A DNA stretch of 64,000 nt from Rodentibacter abscessus (lineage in GTDB: Bacteria > Pseudomonadota > Gammaproteobacteria > Enterobacterales > Pasteurellaceae). The notes under the pieces were generated by a model. That model did not search any database, was not told the origin of the DNA, and saw only the letters and a list, made by a program, of their open reading frames with translations. Below, in pieces: positions 18,522-26,884 of the stretch. Both the position numbers and the translations under genes were made by a program. The stretch is taken from NCBI RefSeq assembly GCF_047160095.1, contig NZ_AP038785.1, forward strand, positions 1,736,001-1,800,000. The letters are read 5' to 3'. Each line of letters opens with the position of its first letter. The stretch's first letter is position 1.

Positions 18522-20036
18522 ATGGCGAAATCTACTCAAAAGCGAGAAACCTTCTCGGGTCGCAAAGCGTTCATTTTAGCCGCTATTGGCTCCGCTGTGG
18601 GCTTAGGCAATATCTGGCGTTTCCCCTACACCACTTACGAAAACGGCGGTGGTGCATTTATTATTCCTTATCTTATCGCCTTACTAACCGCAGGGATTCC
18701 TTTATTATTCTTAGATTATGCGATCGGTCATCGTCATCGTGGCGGTGCGCCGTTGTCTTATCGCCGTTTTAGTCCGCATTTTGAAGTCTTCGGCTGGTGG
18801 CAGGTAATGGTGAATGTGATCATCGGCTTATATTATGCGGTTGTTTTAGGTTGGGCTGCAAGCTATACCTATTTTTCCTTCAGTGGCGCTTGGGGAGATA
18901 AACCGATCGATTTCTTCATCGGTGAGTTTTTAAAAATGGGTGATATTGCCAACGGTGTGAGTTTTGAATTTGTCGGAATGGTAACCGGTCCTTTAATCGC
19001 CGTATGGGTGATCGCATTGCTCGTACTTTCTATGGGCATTCAGAAAGGGATTGCGAAATCTTCATCAATCTTAATGCCGGTACTTGTGGTAATGTTTATC
19101 GCATTAGTGATCTATTCTCTCTTTTTACCCGGTGCGGAAAAAGGCTTAAATGCATTGTTTACACCTGATTGGTCTAAACTTTCCAATCCAAGCGTATGGA
19201 TTGCCGCCTACGGACAAATTTTCTTCTCGCTTTCGATCTGTTTCGGGATTATGGTGACTTACGCTTCATATCTCAAAAAAGAATCGGACTTAACCGGTAG
19301 CGGTTTAGTGGTGGGCTTTGCAAACAGTAGCTTTGAACTGTTAGCCGGTATCGGCGTATTCGCCGCATTAGGTTTTATCGCCACCGCTCAAGGTCAAGAG
19401 GTGAGTGAAGTGGCAAAAGGCGGGATCGGCTTGGCATTCTTTGCATTTCCAACCATCATTAACAAAGCACCGTTCGGGGAAGTACTTGGTGTCTTGTTCT
19501 TCGGTTCATTAACCTTTGCCGCATTAACTTCTTTTATATCCGTGATTGAAGTTATTATTTCCGCAATTCAAGACAAACTTCGCATTCGCCGTGCGAAAGT
19601 CACCTTTATCGTGGGCGTGCCGATGATGTTTGTTTCCGTCATTTTATTCGGCACGACAACCGGCTTACCGATGCTTGATGTATTCGATAAATTCGTGAAC
19701 TATTTCGGTATCGTTGCCGTGGCATTCGTGTCGCTTATCGCCATCGTTTCAAATGAAAAATTAGGACTATTAGGCGATCATTTGAACGAAACCTCATCTT
19801 TTAAAGTCGGCTTTTTCTGGCGTTTATGTATCGTACTTACGACAGGTATTCTTGCATTTATGCTATTCAGTGAAGGGGCTAAAGTTTTCTCTGAAGGCTA
19901 CGAAGGCTATCCAAGCTGGTTCGTCAATGTCTTCGGCTGGGGAATGGCGGTTAGCTTACTCGTTGTCGCATTCATTCTTTCCCGTTTAAAATGGAAAAGC
20001 GAAACCAAACTTACAATAGAATCAAAAGGAGAATAA
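18522..20036 (+). CDS. Sodium:neurotransmitter symporter-family amino acid transporter
   Basis: A 504-residue inner-membrane protein of the NSS (LeuT/SNF) family with about 12 helices. The first helix carries the sodium and substrate signature GSAVGLGNIWRFPY. Bacterial members import amino acids with Na+. The adjacent 32-residue MetS protein marks it as the MetP-like two-component type, suggesting methionine or alanine uptake. The last third of the gene (from about 19714) has a second copy at 24945-25267. Confidence 0.9.
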   Translation: MAKSTQKRETFSGRKAFILAAIGSAVGLGNIWRFPYTTYENGGGAFIIPYLIALLTAGIPLLFLDYAIGHRHRGGAPLSYRRFSPHFEVFGWWQVMVNVIIGLYYAVVLGWAASYTYFSFSGAWGDKPIDFFIGEFLKMGDIANGVSFEFVGMVTGPLIAVWVIALLVLSMGIQKGIAKSSSILMPVLVVMFIALVIYSLFLPGAEKGLNALFTPDWSKLSNPSVWIAAYGQIFFSLSICFGIMVTYASYLKKESDLTGSGLVVGFANSSFELLAGIGVFAALGFIATAQGQEVSEVAKGGIGLAFFAFPTIINKAPFGEVLGVLFFGSLTFAALTSFISVIEVIISAIQDKLRIRRAKVTFIVGVPMMFVSVILFGTTTGLPMLDVFDKFVNYFGIVAVAFVSLIAIVSNEKLGLLGDHLNETSSFKVGFFWRLCIVLTTGILAFMLFSEGAKVFSEGYEGYPSWFVNVFGWGMAVSLLVVAFILSRLKWKSETKLTIESKGE

Positions 20037-20037
20037 G

Positions 20038-20136
20038 ATGAGCTCTAGTGCAATTATTATGATGGTCATCGCACTTGGCGTAATTTGGGGCGGCTTCCTT
20101 TATGCTCTCCTTCGCCTACCAAAAGAAAATAATTAG
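20038..20136 (+). CDS. MetS-family small subunit of the NSS transporter
   Basis: A 32-residue membrane peptide (MSSSAIIMMVIALGVIWG then FLYALLRLPKENN). The MetS family accompanies NSS transporters such as MetP of Corynebacterium and is needed for uptake. AAAGGAG precedes the ATG, which starts one base after the symporter stop. A second nearly identical copy lies at 25269-25367. Confidence 0.9.
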   Translation: MSSSAIIMMVIALGVIWGGFLYALLRLPKENN

Positions 20137-20144
20137 TTTGATTA

Positions 20145-20212
20145 TGTATCGGTGCGTTACGGCTTCGCCTAACTGCACCCTACGGCAATTTGTGTAACCG
20201 CTACATAATAAT
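20145..20212. repeat. Dispersed intergenic repeat, copy B
   Basis: Contains GGTGCGTTACGGCTTCGCC and the tail GTGTAACCGCTACATAATAA. Related sequences lie at about 12954-13066 and 49856-49922, with a weak one near 7590-7640. Confidence 0.6.
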
Positions 20213-20223
20213 GTTAATTTTTC

Positions 20224-20252
20224 GACCGCACTTTTAAAGTGCGGTTATTTTT
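20224..20252 (+). terminator. Terminator after metS copy 1 (inverted USS pair)
   Basis: GACCGCACTTTTAAAGTGCGG forms the stem, followed by TTATTTTTTCC. Confidence 0.85.
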
Positions 20253-20282
20253 TCCGTATTTTGTAATAAAACCGATTTTACC

Positions 20283-20311
20283 TTGCGTCACACAATATTA
20301 ACTTTTAGAAT
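20283..20311 (+). promoter_or_regulatory. Promoter of TPP riboswitch copy 1
   Basis: TTGCGT, a 17-base spacer and TAGAAT. The same layout (TTGCNT-N17-TAGAAT) precedes the other two riboswitches in this window. Confidence 0.7.
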
Positions 20312-20317
20312 ACCCTC

Positions 20318-20398
20318 ACTTGTCGGAGTGCCGTTGGCTGAGATCGCAATGCGAGATCCGTTGAACCTGTGGGTTAAAACCTGCGTAGGGAACAAGGT
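20318..20398 (+). promoter_or_regulatory. TPP riboswitch (THI box), copy 1
   Basis: Carries the THI-box core elements GTGCC, GGCTGAGA, CCGTTGAACCTG and GCGTAGGGAACAAGG. Downstream at 20421-20439 a stem starting ACCGCTTGTT could form part of the expression platform. It now precedes a broken thiH. Confidence 0.93.
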
Positions 20399-20490
20399 TG
20401 CAAAACACCTCATAAAAATTACCGCTTGTTAATCAAACAAGTCGTCGCTTCAGGCAAGAAATTTACTTTTCACTTTTGGAGTATTTTTCG

Positions 20491-21026
20491 ATGTCAAACC
20501 TTTCTTCTTCCTTTCCCGATTATTGGCAAACCCTAAACTGGGACGATTTAGCGTTACAGTTACGAGCCAAAACCGCCGCCGATGTGGAACGTGCCTTACA
20601 AAGTGCGGTCAGAAATTTGGACGATTTAATGGCGTTGCTTTCACCTGCAGCCGAAGCCTACTTAGAACCGATGGCACAGCTGGCTCAACAACTCACCCGT
20701 CAGCGGTTTGGCAATGTGGTGTCGTTTTACCTTCCGTTGTATTTATCTAATCTTTGCAAAAATGATTGTACCTATTGCGGGTTTTCAATGAGCAATCCGA
20801 TAAAGCGTAAAACTTTGAATGAAAAAGAAATTTTGGCGGAATGTGAAGCCATTAAAGCAATGGGCTATGAGCATATTTTACTGGTGACGGGCGAGCATCA
20901 ACAGAAAGTGGGAATGGATTATTTTCGACAAAATCTCCCCAAAATTCGACCGCTCTTTAGTGCGATATTGATGGAAGTACAACCGCTCAAATGTGAAGAA
21001 TATGACGAACTGAAAACGCTCGGGCT
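20491..21026 (+). pseudogene. thiH: Truncated thiH (copy 1), fused to a thiC tail
   Basis: The first ~178 residues of tyrosine lyase ThiH, including the radical-SAM cysteines CKNDCTYC, about 90% identical by eye to the intact copy at 25688. At about 21021-21026 the sequence switches to the 3' end of thiC. CGGGCT is shared by both partners and marks the join. The reading frame continues 27 codons out of the thiC frame and stops at 21108. The catalytic domain is incomplete, so the product is unlikely to work. Confidence 0.9.
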
Positions 21027-21224
21027 TACCACGACCAAACCCTCCCACAAGAATCAGGCAAAGTCGCCCATTTCTGCTCAATGTGCGGACCAAAATTCTG
21101 CTCAATGAAAATCACCCAAGATGTGCGAGATTATACCAAAACCTTAGAACAACAAACTGGCTTAGAGCAAATGGCAGAAAAATTTACCCAATCGGGTGGG
21201 GAGATTTATCTTTCGACAAATTAA
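21021..21224 (+). pseudogene. thiC: 3' fragment of thiC
   Basis: Matches the last ~65 codons of the intact thiC (28752-28955), including the CSMCGPKFCSM iron-sulfur motif, with about 90% identity until the final codons. There the end changes from Gln-Lys-Val to Leu-Ser-Thr-Asn. It has no start of its own and lies in a different frame from the thiH remnant in front of it. It marks the left edge of the AT-rich cargo. Confidence 0.9.
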
Positions 21225-21311
21225 TTGTAAAGATAGTTGAAAAGTAAGAAGAAACATTATATAAACATTTTTGTAACATTTTTTACTTTTAAGTTACATA
21301 CGGAGTTCATT

Positions 21312-22484
21312 ATGCACAACATAAGATCGCCTGTAGTTTTCTTTTATGGCTCGCTAATATTGCTATATTTTACTGATATGGGAATGATGATCGGTATGAT
21401 TTGGGCATCATTAGCAATTACAAATAGTCCTTTTTTTCTTGGTTTAACTTTATGTTTAGGAGCAAGTGTACCCTATATTTTTAAGAAAATTTTCTCAAAA
21501 AAATATATGAAGAGTTTAACTTTAAAACGCTTGTATATGATGAGAATTATACTTTATGTTCTTATTTTAAGTTTAATCTTTATTAATATTGCAGAAACTT
21601 TTTATGGTCTATTTATAACAATTATTTTATTTGGAATTGTTAATGTATTTACATTGACTACTTATGAAACCTATAACTCTTATTTCGTTAATCAACAAGA
21701 TATTTCATCAGACATTGCCTCTCGAGTAATGCAAACAGTATTACAATCAGGTGCATTTTTAGGGGCTGTAATAGCCGGATTAATCATTAAGAGATTTGGT
21801 TACCTAAATCTAATTTTATTCTTATCATTGTTTGAATTATTAATAAATTTCGTATTTTTATATAATAAATATTTTGACGTACAACTATCACCTGTCAATA
21901 AAATTTCTTTATTAAAAGATAATAAAGAAAAACCTACTAAACCACTCTATTTATTTAGCTTATCTTTGGCTTTTATTGGCGTTCATATTTCAGCTTTTAA
22001 TTTACTTTCAACCATCATTTTCCAAGATCTAAATCAATGGGATTCCGAAATATTTGGTTATGCCAGTGGAATAGCAGGTATTGGGGCATTTATAGCTTCT
22101 TTTATTACGCTAAAAAGAATACCTATATTTGCTTTTATTTTAGCATTACTTAGTATGGATTATATTTATAGCTACGCTTCTTCTATCACTATAGCTATAA
22201 CTTCTAGCTTCTTCATTGGTTTTTGTATTAATACTGTCAGGATTTACCTTAGAAAAATAATGTTGGATTATGCAAAAACACCTTATTTATCTCATAAAAT
22301 GGGAGAAATCAGCACTTTCTTTTATGTATTCTTTCAATCTCTAGGTTCTGTAATCATTGGGTTAATTATTTCAGAGAACATTATTGAATTAAATACTTCT
22401 AGAATAATATTATCTATTATTGGTCTTTTTATTCTTATTTCATTTGTTTTTAATAAATTTTTTACTAAACAGGAGCAATTATGA
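21312..22484 (+). CDS. MFS transporter, probable exporter of the cargo cluster
   Basis: About 390 residues and 12 hydrophobic helices with a polar central loop near residue 185-200. It shows the major facilitator layout but no family motif I can name. I start at the ATG preceded by GGAG; an upstream in-frame start is possible. The stop overlaps the ATP-grasp start as ATGA, so the two are coupled. The gene is strongly AT-rich and free of uptake words, unlike the flanking genes. Export of the product made by the next genes is inference from the operon. Confidence 0.75.
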   Translation: MHNIRSPVVFFYGSLILLYFTDMGMMIGMIWASLAITNSPFFLGLTLCLGASVPYIFKKIFSKKYMKSLTLKRLYMMRIILYVLILSLIFINIAETFYGLFITIILFGIVNVFTLTTYETYNSYFVNQQDISSDIASRVMQTVLQSGAFLGAVIAGLIIKRFGYLNLILFLSLFELLINFVFLYNKYFDVQLSPVNKISLLKDNKEKPTKPLYLFSLSLAFIGVHISAFNLLSTIIFQDLNQWDSEIFGYASGIAGIGAFIASFITLKRIPIFAFILALLSMDYIYSYASSITIAITSSFFIGFCINTVRIYLRKIMLDYAKTPYLSHKMGEISTFFYVFFQSLGSVIIGLIISENIIELNTSRIILSIIGLFILISFVFNKFFTKQEQL

Positions 22485-23785
22485 AAACCTATATTATTGT
22501 TGACCCATTTTCAACAGGTTCTTTAATCGCCCCAGCTTTAAAGAAACAAGGGCATAAAGTTTATTCAGTGCTTTCTAGCGAAAAAATCTCAAATTATATG
22601 AAGTCATCTTATACTGGTGAAGGATTTGAGAACAAGTATCTTATGTCAATAAATGAAGTAAAGGAACAATTTCATCAAATTGATGGGGTAATTGTTGGTT
22701 CAGAAGCAGGAACTATTACTGGTGATTTGTTATCTGAATATTATGGCGTAAAAGGTAATTCTAGTAATAGTAGTGAACTAAGGAGAGATAAATATACAAT
22801 GCAACAAGCATTGAAAGAAAATAAATTAGATTATATTGAAACATATAAAATTAATATAAATAATTACCATAAAATTGTTAATCAATTACCTGAAGATAAA
22901 TCATTCGTTCTTAAGCCATTAAAATCAGCTGGTAGTGATAATGTATTATTTTTTCAAAATAAAATATATTTGCTTGAACATTTGATGAAAGAACAATGGA
23001 AAAGCAATGATTTATTTGGTAATCAAAATGATCATTTTATCATTCAGGAATACATATCTTCACAAGAATATGTTGTAGATATGATTGTAAATCAAAATGA
23101 GATCTTTATCGTTTCATTATGTAAATATGAAAAAGGTATTTTCAACCAAAGTAAATTTGTTTATAAATCACTAAACATCTTAGATCCTAATAATTCAAAC
23201 TACCAATCATTAATAGATTATGCCAAACAATGTGTCAAAGCATTAAAAATAAATTATGGTGCCGTTCATATGGAACTATTTCATAACGATGAGCGTACTG
23301 TGATGATTGAAGCAGGAGCAAGGCTGCATGGAGGTGTTGCACCATTGCTATTTAAACAATGCTATCAACCTGATTTATTAAATAGCTTAGTGTATCTTTA
23401 CACAAATGATCGGTTGAAAGTTAATGGCAAATCTAAGTTAAAAACTAATGGAAAAATTGTATTTTTAATCAATACTCATTATGACACATATATTCAAAAT
23501 AGTGATTTATTGGAAGCTGAGTTTTCTCAAATATCAACCTTCTCTGGAGGTAAAATCTTCTTTGAAGAAGGAAAAAAATTACCACTAACAAAAGATCTTA
23601 CTAATATTATAGGTATTGTCTGGCTTGTCGCTGATGACTTAGAAAAACTTAATCAAGATGAAAGAAAGGTAAGAGCAATCTTTGAAAAATATTTAATAGT
23701 AAATGATGAAGATAATAAATTATTATCTAGAAAAGAATTAAAAGGGTTAAAGTTAGATAAATGGCAGGATATTGTATTCAAATAA
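22481..23785 (+). CDS. ATP-grasp ligase, L-amino acid ligase-like
   Basis: A 434-residue ATP-grasp enzyme. The nucleotide-binding lysine is in FVLKPLKSAGSDNV (Lys145). The adenine-side segment is FIIQEYISSQEYVVD (Glu190, Glu196), and the metal ligands are in GAVHMELF (Glu265) and VMIEAGARLHGG (Glu277, Arg281). This pattern fits carboxylate-amine ligases of the ATP-grasp_4 group, such as BacD- and RizA-like dipeptide ligases, which activate an acid as acyl phosphate. The substrates are unknown. Coupled to the MFS gene and followed 15 bases later by the YqcI/YcgG gene. AGGAG precedes the start. Confidence 0.8.
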   Translation: MKTYIIVDPFSTGSLIAPALKKQGHKVYSVLSSEKISNYMKSSYTGEGFENKYLMSINEVKEQFHQIDGVIVGSEAGTITGDLLSEYYGVKGNSSNSSELRRDKYTMQQALKENKLDYIETYKININNYHKIVNQLPEDKSFVLKPLKSAGSDNVLFFQNKIYLLEHLMKEQWKSNDLFGNQNDHFIIQEYISSQEYVVDMIVNQNEIFIVSLCKYEKGIFNQSKFVYKSLNILDPNNSNYQSLIDYAKQCVKALKINYGAVHMELFHNDERTVMIEAGARLHGGVAPLLFKQCYQPDLLNSLVYLYTNDRLKVNGKSKLKTNGKIVFLINTHYDTYIQNSDLLEAEFSQISTFSGGKIFFEEGKKLPLTKDLTNIIGIVWLVADDLEKLNQDERKVRAIFEKYLIVNDEDNKLLSRKELKGLKLDKWQDIVFK

Positions 23786-23800
23786 CTAGAAGCTAGTTTT

Positions 23801-24418
23801 ATGAATAAAGTTAGACCTTTTCCTTGCGTTTTTGGTGTAAAAGGATTTACCAAAGATCAAATTAGATATGTATTTCAAGAAAATATTGAGCCAATATATT
23901 TAGCAAATGTTTTAAGGGATTATCTGAAATATTGTAAATCTTATGGTAATTATACTTCGTTAGTTATTTTTGAAAAACCTAATCAAATTAGTACACTAGA
24001 AGAATATCATTCAAAATTTTGGGGGATTTTGAAAGAATTATCTGATTTAGATTATGCCAAGCCTGTAGATAGTATTCCTGCAGAATTAGATACGCCAATG
24101 TGGGAGTTTTCCTTTAATGGTGAATTAATTTTTGTAGTGTGTACAACACCAGCACACCAGAAACGACAAAGTCGTAGAAGCACAGGGTTTATTTTAACTT
24201 TTCAACCCCGTTGGGTTTTTGATGATTTATTAGGTAGTGAAGAAAAAGCAGAAGTTGCATTTAAGACCGTAAGAGAAAGACTTGAAAAATATGATCTTAT
24301 TTCTCAATCTCCTTACTTGGGTAAGTATGGAGATAAAAATAATAGAGAATGGAAACAATATTTTCTTGATGATACTAATGAAATCAATATTAAATGTCCA
24401 TTTCATAAACTAAAGTAA
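23801..24418 (+). CDS. YqcI/YcgG-family protein, possible heme-dependent N-hydroxylase
   Basis: A 205-residue protein with the family landmarks: FPC near the N-terminus (Cys9), a TPAHQKRQSRRS segment (His119), FQPRWVF (134-140), REWKQYF (182-188) and a final CPFH (199-202). Characterised relatives include GntA of guanitoxin biosynthesis, a heme enzyme that hydroxylates a guanidino amino acid. Whether this member binds heme or acts on arginine is inference. B. subtilis ycgG sits beside a LysE-type exporter gene, as the fragment downstream does here. The ribosome site is weak (GAAG). Confidence 0.75.
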   Translation: MNKVRPFPCVFGVKGFTKDQIRYVFQENIEPIYLANVLRDYLKYCKSYGNYTSLVIFEKPNQISTLEEYHSKFWGILKELSDLDYAKPVDSIPAELDTPMWEFSFNGELIFVVCTTPAHQKRQSRRSTGFILTFQPRWVFDDLLGSEEKAEVAFKTVRERLEKYDLISQSPYLGKYGDKNNREWKQYFLDDTNEINIKCPFHKLK

Positions 24419-24428
24419 GGAGCTTATT

Positions 24429-24737
24429 ATGACCATTAAATTTAAGCATATCGCATTAAATAAAGATTATTCATTTTTTATGAATTGTCTTCCTAATCAG
24501 GGCTGTGTCGAATTACAGCAGGATCAGCCTTTTAAAGAACATATTTGGCATAAACACGAAAATAGTGAAACCCTAATAATATTAGAAGGTTCTATGGAGT
24601 TTTATTATGAAAATGAAAGTAGGATATGTAAATCAGGAGATGTGATATTTTTACCCCAAAATGTGTTACACGGTTCAAAAGCTCTTGAAGAAGGATGTCG
24701 TTATCTTATTGCTTTTGAAATATTAGGACATATCTAG
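24429..24737 (+). CDS. Small cupin, WbuC-like metal-binding fold
   Basis: A 102-residue single cupin. Motif 1 is HKHENSETLIILEG (His41, His43, Glu47) and motif 2 is GDVIFLPQNVLHG (His81), giving the usual three-His one-Glu metal site. Such proteins may be dioxygenases, isomerases or binding proteins; the sequence does not decide. AAGGAGC precedes the start. It lies 10 bases after the YqcI/YcgG gene and is the last complete gene of the cargo. Confidence 0.75.
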   Translation: MTIKFKHIALNKDYSFFMNCLPNQGCVELQQDQPFKEHIWHKHENSETLIILEGSMEFYYENESRICKSGDVIFLPQNVLHGSKALEEGCRYLIAFEILGHI

Positions 24738-24772
24738 TAGCAGAAATTTACCTAATCGTAGGAGTTAGTTGT

Positions 24773-24798
24773 AAGGTGGGCAATTTTTTGCCCACCTT
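24773..24798. terminator. Palindrome after the cargo operon
   Basis: AAGGTGGGCA and TGCCCACCTT form a perfect 10-bp stem. There is no T-run on either side, so terminator function is uncertain. The same GGTGGGCA palindrome type recurs at 28963, 34290 and 12856. Confidence 0.55.
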
Positions 24799-24826
24799 GA
24801 AAAAGTCTTAATATAGGGTAAATATA

Positions 24827-25267
24827 ATGGATATTAGCTTACTAGGTTATTTTTTCTTATCAAGTTTGTTAATTGCTGCCTTGCCCAGCCCTGCAATGAT
24901 GCTGACCATTCAAAGTGCGATTAACAATGGATTAACTAAAGGGATTGCCGTGGCATTCGTATCATTGATCGCCATCGTTGCCAATGAAAAATTAGGCTTA
25001 TTAGGCGATCATTTGAACGAAACCTCATCTTTTAAAGTCGGCTTTTTCTGGCGTTTATGTATCGTACTCACGACAGGTATTCTTGCATTTATGCTATTTA
25101 GTGAAGGTGCGAAAGTTTTCTCTGAAGGTTACGAAGGTTATCCAAGCTGGTTTATCAATATCTTCGGATGGGGAATGGCAGTCAGCTTACTCGTTGTCGC
25201 ATTTATTCTTTCACGCTTAAAATGGAAAAGCGAAACCAAACTTACAATAGAATTAAAAGGAGAATAA
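24827..25267 (+). pseudogene. In-frame chimera: LysE-type exporter start fused to symporter tail
   Basis: The first ~39 residues (LLIAALPSPAMMLTIQSAIN) are the N-terminus of a LysE/RhtB exporter. From 24945 on, the sequence is the last ~107 codons of the NSS symporter, about 90% identical to 19714-20036. The 16 bases TTGCCGTGGCATTCGT are shared exactly by the two copies and mark the crossover. The fusion is in frame, giving 146 residues with a few helices. It lacks most of either parent, so it is probably a relic. Confidence 0.85.
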
Positions 25268-25268
25268 G

Positions 25269-25367
25269 ATGAGTTCTAGTGCAATTATTATGATGATTAT
25301 CGCGCTTGGCGTAATTTGGGGCGGCTTCCTTTTTGCTCTTATTCGCCTACCGAAAGAAAATCATTAA
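25269..25367 (+). CDS. MetS-family small subunit, copy 2
   Basis: 32 residues, differing from copy 1 at only five positions (for example MIIALG for MVIALG and a final His). It has the same ribosome site and spacing, but here it follows the symporter tail fusion rather than a full transporter. It may still serve the intact symporter in trans. Confidence 0.85.
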   Translation: MSSSAIIMMIIALGVIWGGFLFALIRLPKENH

Positions 25368-25372
25368 TTTTT

Positions 25373-25405
25373 CGACCGCACTTTAAAAGTGCGGTTATTT
25401 TTTTC
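25373..25405 (+). terminator. Terminator after metS copy 2 (inverted USS pair)
   Basis: GACCGCACTTTAAAAGTGCGG stem followed by TTATTTTTTTC. The positional equivalent of the terminator at 20224-20252. Confidence 0.85.
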
Positions 25406-25478
25406 TCTTTTTAAAAGTGTGAAGCCCTTATCTAACATTCTTCCACAGTTGCTACTTTTCACTTTGTGCAACTTTACC

Positions 25479-25507
25479 TTGCTTCACATACCATTAGCTT
25501 TTAGAAT
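25479..25507 (+). promoter_or_regulatory. Promoter of TPP riboswitch copy 2
   Basis: TTGCTT, 17 bases, TAGAAT, as in the other two copies. Confidence 0.7.
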
Positions 25508-25514
25508 GACTTCT

Positions 25515-25597
25515 CTTGTCGGAGTGCCGTTGGGCTGAGATCGCAATGCGAGATCCGTTGAACCTGTGGGTTAATACCTGCGTAGGGAACAAGGTTA
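25515..25597 (+). promoter_or_regulatory. TPP riboswitch (THI box), copy 2
   Basis: Core elements GTGCC, GGCTGAGA, CCGTTGAACCTG and GCGTAGGGAACAAGG upstream of the intact thiH. A stem with ACCGCTTGTT (from 25618) and AACAAGCG follows before the gene and may sequester expression signals. Confidence 0.93.
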
Positions 25598-25687
25598 CAA
25601 AACCTCTCACAAAAATTACCGCTTGTTAGTCAAACAAGCGTTCACTTCAGACAAGAAATTTACTTTTCACTTTTGGAGTATTTTTCA

Positions 25688-26818
25688 ATGTCAAACCTCT
25701 ATTCTTCCTTTCCCGACTACTGGCAGATGCTAAACTGGGACGATTTAGCATTACGACTGCGAGCCAAAACTGCTGCCGATGTGGAACGAGCCCTGCAAAG
25801 TGCGGTCAGAAATTTGGATGATTTAATGGCATTGCTTTCCCCCGCCGCCGAAACTTACTTAGAGCCGATGGCACAGCTCGCGCAACAGCTTACCCGCCAG
25901 CGGTTCGGCAATGCGGTGTCGTTTTATTTACCCCTGTATCTGTCAAATTTATGCAAAAATGATTGCACCTATTGCGGTTTTTCGATGAGCAATCCGATTA
26001 AACGGAAAACCTTAAACGAGCAGGAAATTTTGGCAGAATGTGAAGCGATTAGGGCGATGGGTTATGAACATATTTTACTCGTTACCGGTGAACATCAACA
26101 AAAAGTGGGAATGGATTATTTTCGGCAAAATCTTCCCAAAATTCGACCGCACTTTAGTGCAATGCTAATGGAAGTACAACCACTCAAAAGTGAAGAATAT
26201 GCAGAGTTAAAAACACTCGGGCTAGACGGTGTGCTGGTGTATCAAGAAACCTACAATGCGACTGAATATGCCAAACATCATTTGCGGGGCAATAAACAGG
26301 ATTTTCTCTACCGTTTGGAGAGCCAAGACAGATTAGGGCGGACTGAAATTGATAAGATTGGATTAGGTGCGTTAATCGGGCTTTCTCACGATTGGCGAAC
26401 GGATCTCTATTTCGTTGCCGAACATTTAAATTATCTACAAAATCGCTATTGGAAAAGCCGTTATTCTATTTCATTCCCTCGTTTGCGACCTTGTGTGGGC
26501 GGTGTACAACCGGCTTCCACAATGACGGATAAACAACTTTTACAAGCAATCTGTGCTTTTCGTTTGTTTTCCCCGGAAGTAGAGCTTTCCCTTTCCACTC
26601 GTGAATCGCCTTATTTTCGCGATAATGTCGTTCCGATTGCCATCAATACCCTTTCCGCAGGATCAAAAACCCAACCGGGCGGCTATGCCAATACAGAAAA
26701 ACAACTCGACCAATTTTCGCCCTATGATGAACGCCCCCCTTTAGAAGTGGCAAAAGCCCTGCTTGCCAAAGGGCTACAACCCGTTTGGAAAGATTGGGAT
26801 AGCTATTTAGGACGGTGA
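25688..26818 (+). CDS. thiH: 2-iminoacetate synthase (tyrosine lyase)
   Basis: Radical-SAM enzyme that cleaves tyrosine to dehydroglycine and p-cresol for the thiazole ring. It has 376 residues from the ATG 10 bases after GGAG, close to the family length. The [4Fe-4S] motif CKNDCTYC lies at Cys89, Cys93 and Cys96. Intact, unlike the first copy. It has its own riboswitch and is followed by another riboswitch before thiC. Two Hin-type USS lie inside the gene. Confidence 0.95.
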   Translation: MSNLYSSFPDYWQMLNWDDLALRLRAKTAADVERALQSAVRNLDDLMALLSPAAETYLEPMAQLAQQLTRQRFGNAVSFYLPLYLSNLCKNDCTYCGFSMSNPIKRKTLNEQEILAECEAIRAMGYEHILLVTGEHQQKVGMDYFRQNLPKIRPHFSAMLMEVQPLKSEEYAELKTLGLDGVLVYQETYNATEYAKHHLRGNKQDFLYRLESQDRLGRTEIDKIGLGALIGLSHDWRTDLYFVAEHLNYLQNRYWKSRYSISFPRLRPCVGGVQPASTMTDKQLLQAICAFRLFSPEVELSLSTRESPYFRDNVVPIAINTLSAGSKTQPGGYANTEKQLDQFSPYDERPPLEVAKALLAKGLQPVWKDWDSYLGR

Positions 26819-26848
26819 AAAACAGTTATAAAAAGTTGAATGATTCCC

Positions 26849-26877
26849 TTGCTTCACAAAAAGTTACGCTCTAGAAT
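26849..26877 (+). promoter_or_regulatory. Promoter of TPP riboswitch copy 3
   Basis: TTGCTT, 17 bases, TAGAAT, 8 bases before the THI box. Confidence 0.7.
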
Positions 26878-26884
26878 AGAAAAA

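Noticed and set aside
20476..20490. TTG start five codons upstream for thiH
   Set aside because: It overlaps the GGAG ribosome site; the ATG at 20491 (and 25688 in copy 2) is well placed.
21237..24800. Prophage or insertion-sequence origin of the cargo
   Set aside because: No transposase, integrase, phage genes or terminal inverted repeats are present; the edges are homologous junctions instead.
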